A stretch of 60,601 bases of DNA from CBDAKK01 sp965216965 (GTDB taxonomy: Bacteria; Spirochaetota; Spirochaetia; WTKD01; G963693115): contig CBDCGX010000043.1 in NCBI GenBank assembly GCA_965216965.1, positions 1 to 60,601 on the forward strand, in the 5' to 3' direction. Of this stretch, positions 45,094 to 54,985 are shown one piece after another. The notes beneath the pieces are model-generated. The model did no database searches and was not told where the DNA came from. It was given only the letters and a program-made list of their open reading frames with translations. The number at the start of each line of letters is the position of its first letter. Within the stretch, counting starts at the first letter, position 1. A program made the translations under genes and the position numbers.

Positions 45094-45360
45094 ACTCGGA
45101 ATAATAAAAAAGTTATCTTCATGTTCCTCGCTTCGTTCTACAAGCTCATGAGGATTATCATATTGACATACAGAAGCATTTCTTAATACTCCCTTATTTA
45201 CAACACTTTGCGTTATACCATCAGAAATAGGTGTGTCTTGTAATACAGAAAAGTACTCCATTAGTTGAGAAAATGATTGCGTCAATTTCTCCGCTTCCTC
45301 ATCAGTAATAGCTATAGCAAGTAAATCTGCTGTTTGATATATTTCTTCTTTTATATTCAT
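45085..45360 (-). CDS. gatC: Asp/Glu-tRNA amidotransferase subunit C
   Basis: GatC is the small belt-like protein that stabilises GatA-GatB. At 91 residues it has the family pattern TADLLAIAITDEEAEKLTQS, a helix pair, and a C-terminal stretch with NRDD-like QYDNP. The ATG at 45360 is used: GGAAG lies directly upstream and a TATAAT ends 8 bases before it, so it may be leaderless or weakly Shine-Dalgarno-led. It is first in the gatCAB operon and divergent from the superoxide dismutase gene. Confidence 0.9.
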   Translation of the reverse strand: MNIKEEIYQTADLLAIAITDEEAEKLTQSFSQLMEYFSVLQDTPISDGITQSVVNKGVLRNASVCQYDNPHELVERSEEHEDNFFIIPSVL

Positions 45361-45515
45361 ATCTTCCAATTATATATATTGTGAATGTTCATATAATAAT
45401 AGTCAAGTACTTGTTATTTAGTCTCATTATTTAAAATATTTCACTAGACTTATTTTTATTAGTATTGTATAATTTAATCATATATAATATATATATCTTT
45501 TTTAGGAGGAATATA

Positions 45516-46136
45516 ATGCCATTTTCATTACCAAATTTATCATATGCATATAATGCATTAGAACCGCACATAGATGCAAAAACCATGGAAATACACCATG
45601 CCAAACATCACGCAGCGTATATAAACAAACTTAATACAGCACTTGAAAAAACGTCTTTTAAAGAATTAAGCATACAAGCAATATTAAAAGACATAACACT
45701 TATCCCAGAATCTATTAGAACAGCAATCCGTAACAACGGTGGTGGACATGCAAACCATTCTTTTTTCTGGACAATACTCACCGCAGAGAAAGAAAACCAA
45801 TCGCTCACAAACCGAAAAATTGTATCTGCAATTACAGATACATTTGGTTCTTTTGAATATTTTAAGCAACGCTTTACAAATGCCGCAATGACTCGCTTTG
45901 GGAGTGGATGGGCATGGCTTGTCATTAAAGATAACACTCTTTCAATAACAAGCACTCCCAATCAAGATTCTCCCTATATAGATGATGCGACACCTCTTGT
46001 GGGACTTGACGTATGGGAACATGCATACTATCTTAACTATCAAAACAGAAGAGCCCATTATATAGAGGCATTTTTCTCTATTATTAATTGGGAAAAAGTA
46101 GATTTTCTATATAAGAAAGCACTAACAAACAATTAA
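45516..46136 (+). CDS. iron/manganese superoxide dismutase
   Basis: It disproportionates superoxide. The metal ligands are visible: His in KTMEIHHAKHHAAYINKLN, His in GGGHANHSFFW, then Asp and His in GLDVWEHAYYLNYQNRR. The length (206 residues) and end are normal. Fe and Mn types cannot be separated with certainty. AGGAGG precedes the ATG at 45516, and a TATAAT (45468-45473) gives a leader of about 35 bases, so unlike its neighbours this gene has a conventional leader. Confidence 0.96.
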   Translation: MPFSLPNLSYAYNALEPHIDAKTMEIHHAKHHAAYINKLNTALEKTSFKELSIQAILKDITLIPESIRTAIRNNGGGHANHSFFWTILTAEKENQSLTNRKIVSAITDTFGSFEYFKQRFTNAAMTRFGSGWAWLVIKDNTLSITSTPNQDSPYIDDATPLVGLDVWEHAYYLNYQNRRAHYIEAFFSIINWEKVDFLYKKALTNN

Positions 46137-46161
46137 TCTATAGATTGTTTATGATAAAATA

Positions 46162-47367
46162 ATGAAGGAAAAAAGAAAAGATTTTCCTCTGCTCTCCTCT
46201 CCATCTCCACCCATATATCTTGATAGTGCAGCAACAGCCCTAAAGCCTTATTCTGTTATTAAGAAAATACAAGAATATTACGAATGTTACCCGGCAAATG
46301 TTCACAGAGCAAGTTACAACCTCAGCATACGAGCAAGCGAAGAATATGAAAAAGCTCGAGAAACAGTTCGTGGTTTCTTGCATGCAAACGATAGTTATGA
46401 AATAATTTTCACATCAGGAACAACCGAAGGTGTTAATTATATAAGCACCGCATATATAATTGAAGCTCTTCATCATCCCCATAATAAAAAAGGAGCAATA
46501 ACAGTAAGTGAATTAGATCATCATTCCGTTTTTGTTCCTTGGCAAACCGCAAGTACATATACAAACTCACAATTTCTTATAATACCGCTTACAGATGATG
46601 GTGAAATCTGCTTGGAAACGGCCTATAAGTATATTTCTAAAAGTACAATACTGTGTATTTCGGGGATGTCAAATGTTACAGGATATATACCACCAATTGC
46701 CTCTTTGCATGCTGTGTGCCAAAAAGCAAATTGCAAGTTAATAATAGATGGAGCACAGCTTCTTGCCCATGGATCCTTCTCTCTTAAAGATACTCCAGTA
46801 GATGCAATCGCTTTTTCTTCACATAAACTATGTGGACCTACAGGCATAGGATGCCTTTGTATAAAAAAAGACTGGCTTGCTACCCTTCCATTTCTAAAAA
46901 GTGGAGGTGGAACAATAGAAACGGTAACCCTTGATACAACAACATTCCTTAAAGGACATGAACGATACGAAGCTGGCACACCACATATAGCAGGTGCAAT
47001 AGGATTCTCAGAAGCACTCTCATATTTGCAAAACATAGGTGCATCAAAGATAAAATCACACGAAAAAAAACTACGCTCAGCTATTATACAGACCTTGCAA
47101 TCATGCAAAGATATTCGCATTATAGGAGATGAGTCTATAAGCGACTCTGCAATAATAAGTTTTATTCATAAAAAACTTCACGTTCAAGATATTGGTTTTG
47201 TACTTCAAAAAAATAATATTTGCATAAGAACAGGGCATCTATGTGCTCAACCCCTCCTTAAAAGATTCAATTGTTCATACGTTGCTCGAATATCGGGATA
47301 TTTTTATACTACACTAGAAGAAATACAAAAACTAGGGCGTGTATTGCAATCATTCCAGTCTTTATAG
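46162..47367 (+). CDS. sufS: cysteine desulfurase SufS
   Basis: SufS takes sulfur from cysteine for iron-sulfur clusters. It is 401 residues, group II type: YLDSAATALKP at the start, the PLP lysine in AFSSHKLCGPTGIGCL, and the active Cys in RTGHLCAQPLLKRF. SufU follows 77 bases on, the usual partner. SufB, SufC and SufD are not in the window. TATGAT lies 6 bases before the ATG and there is no Shine-Dalgarno, so leaderless initiation is likely. Confidence 0.93.
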   Translation: MKEKRKDFPLLSSPSPPIYLDSAATALKPYSVIKKIQEYYECYPANVHRASYNLSIRASEEYEKARETVRGFLHANDSYEIIFTSGTTEGVNYISTAYIIEALHHPHNKKGAITVSELDHHSVFVPWQTASTYTNSQFLIIPLTDDGEICLETAYKYISKSTILCISGMSNVTGYIPPIASLHAVCQKANCKLIIDGAQLLAHGSFSLKDTPVDAIAFSSHKLCGPTGIGCLCIKKDWLATLPFLKSGGGTIETVTLDTTTFLKGHERYEAGTPHIAGAIGFSEALSYLQNIGASKIKSHEKKLRSAIIQTLQSCKDIRIIGDESISDSAIISFIHKKLHVQDIGFVLQKNNICIRTGHLCAQPLLKRFNCSYVARISGYFYTTLEEIQKLGRVLQSFQSL

Positions 47368-47444
47368 AAAAAGTATCTAAATAGAAAATACTTTTTTTTA
47401 TATAACAAGTATTGTCAACTTACAATTCTGCCGATATTTTTACC

Positions 47445-47927
47445 ATGGCTATTGACGATGAAGAAATAAAAATGTTATTAGAACACTATGCTCGGAAAAA
47501 CACTTTTAGATATAATCAAAAAACTCACAACTCATATATGAACACCTCTCATCCTTGTACAATCTCAAAAGAAAATCCTCAATGTAATGATGTACTCACA
47601 ATCCATATGTGGATAGAGGGAGACTCTAATACTACCCCTTCGTACGCATATGAGGGTTCTTTTTGTTCTTTAGTAACTATTGCAACTGAAGAATTACTTG
47701 AATATCTAAAAAACACAGAACGAATATCATCAGAAAAATGCATAGCAACCGTATTGCTTGTTGCACAATCAAATACTCTCAACATAAAAAAAACAGATAT
47801 TTATGATGTAAGTCTTCTGCCAAAAATTTTTACCTCTGTTTTTTTATCGCTTTCGTTACAAAGAAGACAATGTTTCTTGCTTCCATATCACATAATTGAT
47901 ATAATATATAAGAAAAAAGAACAATAA
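47445..47927 (+). CDS. sufU: SufU-like sulfur acceptor
   Basis: SufU accepts the persulfide from SufS through a zinc site. The three Cys are placed as in SufU: NPQCNDVLTIHMWIEG, YEGSFCSLVTIATEELLEYL and RRQCFLLPYHI near the end. The sequence is divergent (CND instead of CGD), and the 160 residues are slightly longer than usual. The ATG at 47445 follows TTGTCA-17-TATTTT by 4 bases; a TTG upstream would overlap that promoter. It completes a SufS-SufU pair. Confidence 0.82.
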   Translation: MAIDDEEIKMLLEHYARKNTFRYNQKTHNSYMNTSHPCTISKENPQCNDVLTIHMWIEGDSNTTPSYAYEGSFCSLVTIATEELLEYLKNTERISSEKCIATVLLVAQSNTLNIKKTDIYDVSLLPKIFTSVFLSLSLQRRQCFLLPYHIIDIIYKKKEQ

Positions 47928-47971
47928 TTATTATATGTATTACATATAAACATATTAAAATGAGGTGGTTT

Positions 47972-48715
47972 ATGTACAAAGTAGTTTTTATACGACATGG
48001 AGAAAGTATTTGGAATAAAGAAAATAGATTTACGGGGTGGACAGATGTGACTCTTAGCGAAAAGGGGTATGAGGAAGCAAAGAATGCAGGTAAAATTCTT
48101 AAAAAGGAAAAATTCACATTTGATGTTGCTTTTACATCTCTTCTTTCTCGTGCAATAAAAACACTTGCAATAGTATTAGAAAACATAGACCTTTTATGGA
48201 TTCCCGTACACAAGAGTTGGAGACTTAACGAAAGACACTATGGAGCACTACAAGGGCTCAACAAAGCAGAAACAGCTAATCAACACGGAGAGGAGCAAGT
48301 AAAAATATGGCGGAGGAGCTATGATGTTCCACCTCCTGCACTCACCATGGATGACGAAAGATACTCTGGCAATGATCCACGATATAAAGATATGAATACA
48401 AATGACATACCTACCACCGAATGCTTAAAAGATACTGTAAAACGCTTTCTTCCCTATTGGGAGAATACTATAACGCCTTCTATTCAGTCAGGAAAAAAAG
48501 TTATAATTGCAGCACATGGGAACAGTATTCGAGCGGCGGTAAAACATCTTGATTCTATAAGTGATGAAGATATTGTATCTCTCAACATACCTACTGGAAT
48601 TCCCCTTGTATATGAACTCAATAAAGACTTTTCACCCATTACACACTACTATCTTGGTGACCAAGAAGCAATTCAAAAAGCAGCCGAGGCAGTGGCACAA
48701 CAAGGGAAAGCATAA
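47972..48715 (+). CDS. gpmA: 2,3-bisphosphoglycerate-dependent phosphoglycerate mutase
   Basis: It interconverts 3- and 2-phosphoglycerate in glycolysis. The 247-residue protein has the catalytic His in FIRHGESIWNKENRFTGW, NERHYGALQGLNK, and the second His in IIAAHGNSIRAAVKHLD. The ATG at 47972 has GAGGTGG six bases upstream; an ATG four codons earlier lies inside that Shine-Dalgarno and is rejected. It follows sufU by 44 bases and is followed by the CYTH gene. Confidence 0.96.
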   Translation: MYKVVFIRHGESIWNKENRFTGWTDVTLSEKGYEEAKNAGKILKKEKFTFDVAFTSLLSRAIKTLAIVLENIDLLWIPVHKSWRLNERHYGALQGLNKAETANQHGEEQVKIWRRSYDVPPPALTMDDERYSGNDPRYKDMNTNDIPTTECLKDTVKRFLPYWENTITPSIQSGKKVIIAAHGNSIRAAVKHLDSISDEDIVSLNIPTGIPLVYELNKDFSPITHYYLGDQEAIQKAAEAVAQQGKA

Positions 48716-48742
48716 CACGTATAGTGAGTGCAGCAACACAAT

Positions 48743-49387
48743 ATGTCATATCAATTTGAAATAGAATGTAAATGTCATATAGATAAAAAAAAATATAATG
48801 CGCTTATAAAAACTCTGAGAAAAGATGCTCTATCATCTCATATACTAAAAAAAAATGATATATATTATATCCTAGAAACACTATCTCATACACCATCTCA
48901 AAAGACAAAATTACACCATCACACACATGAGATAAGACTTCGCGATGATAATGGTATTTTTTTTCTTACATACAAAGACAAAGCCATTATTGATAATGTA
49001 GAACAAAACAAAGAATACCAAAGCAACGTTTCTGATCTAAATGTAATTAAAATGATGTTAAAGCTATGGGGAGCAAAAGAATATATAAGAAAACAAAAAA
49101 AAGGATTTTCTTTCTCTGTAAGATTTTCTCAAAAAGACATAAAAACAATCTCCGGGATAACACTCCCTATAGACAACCTCCCCTTTCTACCAACAATAGA
49201 ACTCATACAAGTACCTCCTTTAGGATATTTTTTTGAAATAGAAATTATATGTGACAAAAAAACTGCCACTACAAAATGCTGCTCTACCCTCCGAAGTATC
49301 CTTACGCACATCATACAATATTACGGAATAGACATATCTCAAATAGAAAAGAAACCATACACACAAATGCTATTGCAACCGAGCTAA
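48743..49387 (+). CDS. CYTH domain protein (class IV adenylate cyclase / triphosphatase-like)
   Basis: A 214-residue triphosphate tunnel enzyme. The ExExK signature is FEIECKCHI at the N-terminus, followed by HEIRLRDDNGIFFLTYKDK and EIEIICDKK in the family order. Members hydrolyse thiamine triphosphate or inorganic triphosphate, or make cAMP; the activity here is not predicted. The ATG at 48743 is used. It begins 28 bases after gpmA and is convergent with tgt. Confidence 0.82.
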   Translation: MSYQFEIECKCHIDKKKYNALIKTLRKDALSSHILKKNDIYYILETLSHTPSQKTKLHHHTHEIRLRDDNGIFFLTYKDKAIIDNVEQNKEYQSNVSDLNVIKMMLKLWGAKEYIRKQKKGFSFSVRFSQKDIKTISGITLPIDNLPFLPTIELIQVPPLGYFFEIEIICDKKTATTKCCSTLRSILTHIIQYYGIDISQIEKKPYTQMLLQPS

Positions 49388-49401
49388 ATGAACACCATTA
49401 T

Positions 49402-50617
49402 TTACTTTTCTAGATCTTCTCCTACCCAAAACTTTTGCAGTGCAAGAAACTCTGCAAAATCATTCTTTATAAATACATTTCTTATTTCTCTCATAACGCG
49501 TACCATCTGTCCTATGTTATGAACGCTAAGCAAATACAACCCCAAAAGCTCTTTTGCTTTAAATAGATATCGTATATAGCCTACAGAATATCGTTTGCAA
49601 CAAGGCAATGGACATGCACTGTCTATAGGGGAATCGTTATGTAAATACTCATGTCTGTGTATATTAATATGTCTAGTGGAATGTACTGCGGCAGGAACAA
49701 TGGCATGTGCATGTCGAGCTATGCGAGTAGGATGTACGCAATCAAAGGTGTCTACCCCCATAAGCACGCCCTTAAAAATATCAGGAATATCTCCAATGCC
49801 CAAAAGATGCACTGGTCTTTCTAAAACAGAAAGTGCATTGGTTGCATGAGATACAACATCATACATTTGAGACTTATTAGAGCCAAGACTCCCGCCTATC
49901 GCAGTTCCAAAGAAATCTTGTTTTTCCACGCATTCAATGCTTTCCTTGCGCAACTGAGGATATACTCCACCTTGCACAATTCCATACATGGCTTGCATGT
50001 CATTCTCTTTTCGTTTTAACTCATCAGTGCATCTTTTTCCCCATCTCAAAGAACGACGCATTGACTCTGCAGTATACGCTTTATCTACATGAAATGGAGT
50101 GCACTCATCAAATTGCATTATTATGTCTGCTCCAAGTTTCCGTTGTATTTTTATAGAAGATTCTGGGCTTAATAAATGCTTTGAACCATCCACGTACGAT
50201 TTAAATACTACTCCCTCTTCTTTTATGCTTACAATACTCTTGGGGAGAGTTCTATTTCTACCTTTTTTTATTTCCTCCGAAACAGAACCATGTCCCATGG
50301 CAAATACTTGATATCCCCCCGAATCTGTAAACATCGGCTTATTCCAATGCATAAAAACATGAAGCCCTCCATGTTTTTTTATATGTTGAGCACTAGGGCG
50401 AAGCATGAGATGATATGTATTTGCAAGTATTACATCTGCTCCAATTTTCTCTACTTGATATGAGGGGACGCATTTTATACTTGCTTTTGTTGCACAGAAA
50501 ACAAAATTAGGTGTCGGTATACTACCGTGTGGCGTTCGTATTTCTCCAATACGCGCTCTATGAAACCATTGTATGCCAGCATGGCTGATACCAAAAAGAA
50601 AAATTTTTACTATGCAT
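49402..50617 (-). CDS. tgt: tRNA-guanine transglycosylase, with the N-terminal frame broken
   Basis: Tgt inserts a queuosine precursor at G34. Its active-site strings are MFTDSGGYQVFAM, QFDECTPF, GIVQGGVY and the nucleophile in GVDTFDCVHPTR. The frame stays open 70 codons above the first ATG (50406) with family sequence (RTPHGSIPTPNFVFCATK, ILANTYHLMLRPS). It has no ATG, GTG or TTG there before a TAA at 50623. The only ATG, at 50617, is one base out of frame. Removing one base from the A5T5 run (50599-50608) joins them. The zinc motif is unusual (CPLPCC for CxCxxC). Confidence 0.8.
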
Positions 50618-50650
50618 TTTTTTTATATGTAGTAACGATATGCCTTACCA

Positions 50651-51422
50651 TTAATCATCTTTGTATTGTTGTTTCCTCAAAATTTGGGGAGCAAGCACTC
50701 TTCTTGCAAGATACATAAAAGGAGTATCAAATATAGCACTCATTACTCTAAATACATATGTTCCTAATATATAGGTAAATATTACGGTATCTATGGAAAG
50801 CAAGTGCCCCTCCGTTAAGAAACGAGGAATAACAAAAAATGCAAGCATGCTAAATACTGTATTATCTACCAATCCAGAAATAATTGTAGATACATTGTTT
50901 CTCAACCAAAGATGTTTTGATTTTGTTTGCTTCTTTAAAAAAGAGAAAATAGCAATGTCATTAAATTGGCTTATCATATATGAGACAATGCTTGCAATTA
51001 GAAATATTGGCATTGGCAAAAAGATAGCTTTCATATGTGGTTGAGCCCAATCAGTACTTGCTGGTTTAAAAGAAAGTGTGAGTAAAAGAATACTATTCCA
51101 AAGTAAAAAAGCAAAAAAGCTAATATATATTCCTTTTCGTGCCGCCTTGCTACCATATATTTCACTCAGAACATCGGTAGCAAGATATGAAGCAGCAAAC
51201 AACTCAGTTCCAAGTGCAACAGGCGAAGGAGAAAAAGAAAAAACTGCCTTGCTTTAATACTTGTATATTTGCAGCAATAATTGCCACAATCATAAAAACA
51301 TAAATACCTACTTTGCCAAACAATTTTGCAAATACAATAATCGAAGAATATGCAACAATCATCATAAATACAGAAATAACAATAGTAGGGTACGTATTAA
51401 AAAATTCTATAAACGATAGCAT
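50651..51422 (-). pseudogene. yhhQ: YhhQ/VUT family queuosine-precursor transporter, frameshifted
   Basis: The family imports 7-deazaguanine precursors of queuosine. The first 60 codons (from ATG 51422) give two membrane helices and end in a wrong tail. The rest is in the next frame: SPVALGTELFAASYLATDVL, then LWNSILLLTLSFKPASTDWA and the conserved NNVSTIISGLVDNTVFSML. Deleting one T from a T6 run (51238-51243) gives one protein of about 250 residues. It lies 33 bases before tgt on the same strand, so both genes of a queuosine-salvage pair carry a one-base excess in a homopolymer. Confidence 0.82.
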
Positions 51423-51486
51423 TCTATTTCACTATTATAGTATAGCAGAATATAAAAAAAACACACCTGTCAAATATATTGAAAAC

Positions 51487-51559
<73 letters not shown>

Positions 51560-51571
51560 ATATATAACTTT

Positions 51572-51600
51572 AGTATAAAACTAATAAGATACTATGTCAA
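51572..51600 (-). promoter_or_regulatory. promoter of the initiator tRNA
   Basis: On the minus strand TTGACA (51595-51600) and TATACT (51572-51577) are exactly 17 bp apart. The mature tRNA 5' end is 12 bases further, giving a short 5' leader for RNase P. Confidence 0.7.
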
Positions 51601-51637
51601 CAGTAATTACGCACAGAAGGTATAAACAACGCTTAAA

Positions 51638-52606
51638 CTATCCTTTCACTCCTCCAGAAGTGAGTCCTTGTACCAATCTTTTCTGAATAATAGAAAATAT
51701 AACTATAACAGGAATAGATGTAAGTATAGAAGCAGACATAACTAAATCCCATGCAGCGTTTTTACTCACAAAAACAGCCTTGAGTCCTATGGGCAGGGTG
51801 TGTATCTTGGGATAAGGACTTATAAATACCGAAGCAAAAAGATACTCATTCCACGCTATCATAAACGAATATATAAACACTGTTACAATTGCAGACATTG
51901 AAAGAGGAACAATAATACGCCATACCACTCCTATACGCGAACAGCCTTCCATTATTGCAGATTCTTCTATGGAGTATGGGATAGTTCTAAAATAGTTTCC
52001 CAGCATATAGAGCGATACAGGAAGCGTTTGTACAACATAAATTATTATAAGCGTTATTGTCGCCCCCGTCGCTGTTCCTAACAGTCCCACCTTAGTTGCC
52101 ATTCTATACAGCGGAATGAGAAGTAATATTCCTCCAAACATATACGTAAAAAGCACTCCCCTCTGTACAAGGCTTCTTCCAAAAAACCGTAAGCGACTAA
52201 ATGCATATGCACCTGCTATTGCAATGATAAGCGATAAAAATGCCGCAAACCCTGCAATAGAAAGTGAGTTTCTAAAATATCGCAAGTATGGAAATACATC
52301 ACTTGATTTTTGATATTTTTTAATAATTGCATCGCGTTGTTCCGCGTTAAGCTTTGGATTGCTAATGAGTTTTCTAATTGAAGCAGGAACATCATCTTTG
52401 TCTAGTTTTGGTTTTGCAAATCCTAGTATTCGTAAGTATTGAGTAAAATTTAATTGTTTAGGAATAAGCGATGGATTTTTCCAATCCCAAGAATATTTCA
52501 ACGAAGTAGAAAGCATTTGTGCAAATGGGAATATAGCAAACAATGTTATAAGCACTATAAAAACCCCAAAAAGTATTTTTGTTATAAGAGAATGTCGCGT
52601 TACCAT
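51638..52606 (-). CDS. sugar ABC transporter permease, MalG-type
   Basis: A 322-residue permease with about six membrane helices of the MalG/MsmG class. The EAA loop is EESAIMEGCSRIGVVWRIIVPLS near residue 230. A periplasmic segment of about 70 residues lies between helices 1 and 2. The start ATG overlaps the MalF-type gene's stop (ATGGTAA). No ATPase gene is here, so a shared MsmK-type ATPase elsewhere is likely. The substrate is unknown. Confidence 0.9.
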   Translation of the reverse strand: MVTRHSLITKILFGVFIVLITLFAIFPFAQMLSTSLKYSWDWKNPSLIPKQLNFTQYLRILGFAKPKLDKDDVPASIRKLISNPKLNAEQRDAIIKKYQKSSDVFPYLRYFRNSLSIAGFAAFLSLIIAIAGAYAFSRLRFFGRSLVQRGVLFTYMFGGILLLIPLYRMATKVGLLGTATGATITLIIIYVVQTLPVSLYMLGNYFRTIPYSIEESAIMEGCSRIGVVWRIIVPLSMSAIVTVFIYSFMIAWNEYLFASVFISPYPKIHTLPIGLKAVFVSKNAAWDLVMSASILTSIPVIVIFSIIQKRLVQGLTSGGVKG

Positions 52607-53484
52607 TTGAGTACCTTTTTTACATATACGAGAATGAATACAAAAATAATTGAAAACTGTACAACTGCAATAGTCGAACCTTTTCCAAGTTCTATACTTC
52701 CAACAAAAGCCTGGAAATACGTAAATATTGGAAGGGTTTTCAAACTACTTGTAAGCAGGAATACCTCTTCAAACTTATTAAAGTTCCATATTACCCGTAG
52801 CAATATTGTTGCACCAACAACAAAAAATATTTCAGGAAGTGTAATTGCTACAAAACGCTGCCACATGTTAGCACCATCAATTGCCGAGGATTCATATAAA
52901 CCCTTGTCTATTGATTGTAACTGAGCAAGAATCATTAAGTAAGTAAAGGGAAAGTTTTTCCATATACTAAACACAATTGCCACCCACACAGAAGTACTGG
53001 GGTTTTCTAAAATATTAAAGCGACTTTCAATAAATGCAAGCTTATTGACCATGAGATCCATAAAAGTTCCGTTTACAGGATCAAAGAAAAACTGCCATCC
53101 ATATACTACTGCAATAATGGGTGCCACATATGGAAATAAAATAAGAGATCGAACTAAACCTCTAAGAGGAAAATTCTGATTCATTGCTAAAGCAACTATA
53201 ACGCCAAGTACGGTTGTAAATAATGTAGTACTCACAACATATAATACTGTGGTAAATAAGGAGCTCCAAAATGCTGAGCTTGAAAGCAACTCTGTATAGT
53301 TTTGCACCCCTATAAATTTTGAGGGTACACCAAGCTTAACCTTATAGAAGCTTACGATAACATTGGATAATACGGGATAAAATACAAATACTAAGAGAAT
53401 GAGAAGCGCTGGCATGACGAGTATCATGCCAGTATTTCGCTCTTCTTTAATTAATCCTGTTGCACGACGTTGTATGCGTACCAT
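52600..53484 (-). CDS. sugar ABC transporter permease, MalF-type
   Basis: A 294-residue permease with about six helices. ALLILLVFVFYPVLSNVIVSF is helix 1, and the EAA loop is YESSAIDGANMWQRFVAITLP near residue 200. It pairs with the MalG-type permease, whose gene it overlaps. It starts 11 bases after the binding-protein gene, with no clear Shine-Dalgarno, so coupling is likely. Confidence 0.9.
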   Translation of the reverse strand: MVRIQRRATGLIKEERNTGMILVMPALLILLVFVFYPVLSNVIVSFYKVKLGVPSKFIGVQNYTELLSSSAFWSSLFTTVLYVVSTTLFTTVLGVIVALAMNQNFPLRGLVRSLILFPYVAPIIAVVYGWQFFFDPVNGTFMDLMVNKLAFIESRFNILENPSTSVWVAIVFSIWKNFPFTYLMILAQLQSIDKGLYESSAIDGANMWQRFVAITLPEIFFVVGATILLRVIWNFNKFEEVFLLTSSLKTLPIFTYFQAFVGSIELGKGSTIAVVQFSIIFVFILVYVKKVLKW

Positions 53485-53495
53485 TGTAGATAATT

Positions 53496-54881
53496 TTAGT
53501 TCTCATTTACAATAGCTTGCATTTTCTTTTCTGCTTCAGCTATTGCCACATTTATATCCTTTCCTTCTTGAGTTATTTCATAAATCATTTGTGGTATAAT
53601 TTGCTTACTAAAAATAATATTTGCGTTTTCAATTTGGTTTCCGTCTACAATATTAAATGTTTTTATTTTACGAAATCCCGATACTATATTTTTTATAGCA
53701 TCAGCACCATATAATTTATATACGCCTTTGGGATCGTTTAAAAACTCATCTGTATCAGCAATTCCTTCTCTCATAGGAAGCATTCCACCTGGTGCCATGT
53801 GCAAGAAAGTTATATAATTGTCCTTCTCAAGTAAAAACTCTAAAAGCTTTTTAGCTGCTTCTAATTTCTTTTTATCTTTATTCTTAAATAATGTTACTGC
53901 CACAAGTGTGCCATAACTTGCAGAATCGTCTTTGCTTATAATTGCTTCAAACCCTGTGTTCTTTACAAGATCAGGATCAAAGTTAGAACCTTTAAGGTTT
54001 TCGAAATTTTCCGCTGTAAGCGAAGATTCCGCAACTGCTTTAATTGCTAAGTCATCCATTATATATGTAGAATAAAAGAACATTGCCATGCTGCCTTGCA
54101 AATAATAATCCCGTGCCCTCCATGTTTGAGGTCCAGGAGGATTATACTGTGCAAGGTTTTTATAGTACGTCATAACTTCCTTTGTTTGCGGTGAGTTAAA
54201 CACAAGCGTTCCATCCGCATTAAAAAGCCCTGCTTTATCCGAAAGCGCTATGGGGGTATACACTTGTTCTGAAAACACTTCTGCTTTTGTCCCAACTAAG
54301 ATACCATATTGATTTTTTGAAGGTTGATAATATTTCTTAGCAGCAGCAAGGATGTTTTCCCACGTATTAGGAGGTGCAAGTCCATCTTGAGCAAACCAAT
54401 CCTTTCTGTACCAAATTCCTTGTAACCATCCATGATATGGAACACCATATAATACATTTTTATCTTGTTGTGACGCTACTAATCGTAATGCCCCTTCAAA
54501 AAAACTACTTTTTCCCGTCTTTTCTACAATTTCACTTACTGATTTTGTATCTATAAGATCTGCAGCACCAAATGAAACTACAGGGCCAGAAGGAACTTCT
54601 GCAATATCGGGCAATGTACCATTACCATTTACAATAACTTCTATTGAAGTTGGAAGATCATTTTCATCTATAGGAACAACGTTCACTGTAATACTAGGAT
54701 TCAGTGCTTGAAAAGTATCTACAAGTGCTCCTATAACTTTCTGACGATCTGCTTGTGTTTGTGTTGTCCAATAATCTATAGTTACAGGCTTGGACGAACC
54801 AGAACACGAAATAAATATTGTAATTCCAATAAACAAAGCAACCATAAAAACACGACTACTAAAAAAATAAAATTTCTTCAT
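53496..54881 (-). CDS. sugar ABC transporter substrate-binding lipoprotein
   Basis: A 461-residue binding protein of the MalE/UgpB family. The signal peptide ends in the lipobox FISC (Cys near 26). The mature part has IDYWTTQTQADRQKVIGALV, LPDIAEVPSG and YGVPYHGWLQGIWYRKDWF. The substrate could be an oligosaccharide or glycerol phosphodiester; this is not decidable here. The ATG at 54881 has AGAGG upstream, and a promoter with TTGACA lies about 70 bases before it. It is the first gene of the three-gene operon. Confidence 0.92.
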   Translation of the reverse strand: MKKFYFFSSRVFMVALFIGITIFISCSGSSKPVTIDYWTTQTQADRQKVIGALVDTFQALNPSITVNVVPIDENDLPTSIEVIVNGNGTLPDIAEVPSGPVVSFGAADLIDTKSVSEIVEKTGKSSFFEGALRLVASQQDKNVLYGVPYHGWLQGIWYRKDWFAQDGLAPPNTWENILAAAKKYYQPSKNQYGILVGTKAEVFSEQVYTPIALSDKAGLFNADGTLVFNSPQTKEVMTYYKNLAQYNPPGPQTWRARDYYLQGSMAMFFYSTYIMDDLAIKAVAESSLTAENFENLKGSNFDPDLVKNTGFEAIISKDDSASYGTLVAVTLFKNKDKKKLEAAKKLLEFLLEKDNYITFLHMAPGGMLPMREGIADTDEFLNDPKGVYKLYGADAIKNIVSGFRKIKTFNIVDGNQIENANIIFSKQIIPQMIYEITQEGKDINVAIAEAEKKMQAIVNEN

Positions 54882-54948
54882 AAAAACCTCTTTAAATTTT
54901 TTAATTACCACTACATACTATTACCGTATATTATTGTGGTTTTCTTAT

Positions 54949-54978
54949 AGCATAGTATATATACATAACTTATGTCAA
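54949..54978 (-). promoter_or_regulatory. promoter of the sugar ABC operon with an internal palindrome
   Basis: TTGACA (54973-54978) and TATGCT (54949-54954) are 18 bp apart on the minus strand, giving a leader of about 60 bases. ACATAA-C-TTATGT (54963-54975) is a perfect 13-base palindrome beside the -35 box. It is a plausible site for a LacI- or GntR-type regulator. Confidence 0.5.
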
Positions 54979-54985
54979 GAAATCC

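Noticed and set aside
46623..47120. Long minus-strand frame (165 codons) inside sufS
   Set aside because: sufS is complete with all catalytic residues; the antisense frame has no recognisable motif or start signal.
27122..51422. One programmed frameshift signal shared by osmC, the esterase, tgt and yhhQ
   Set aside because: The break sites differ (TTT, GGGG, A5T5, T6) and shift direction differs; there is no common stop, slippery heptamer or stem-loop.
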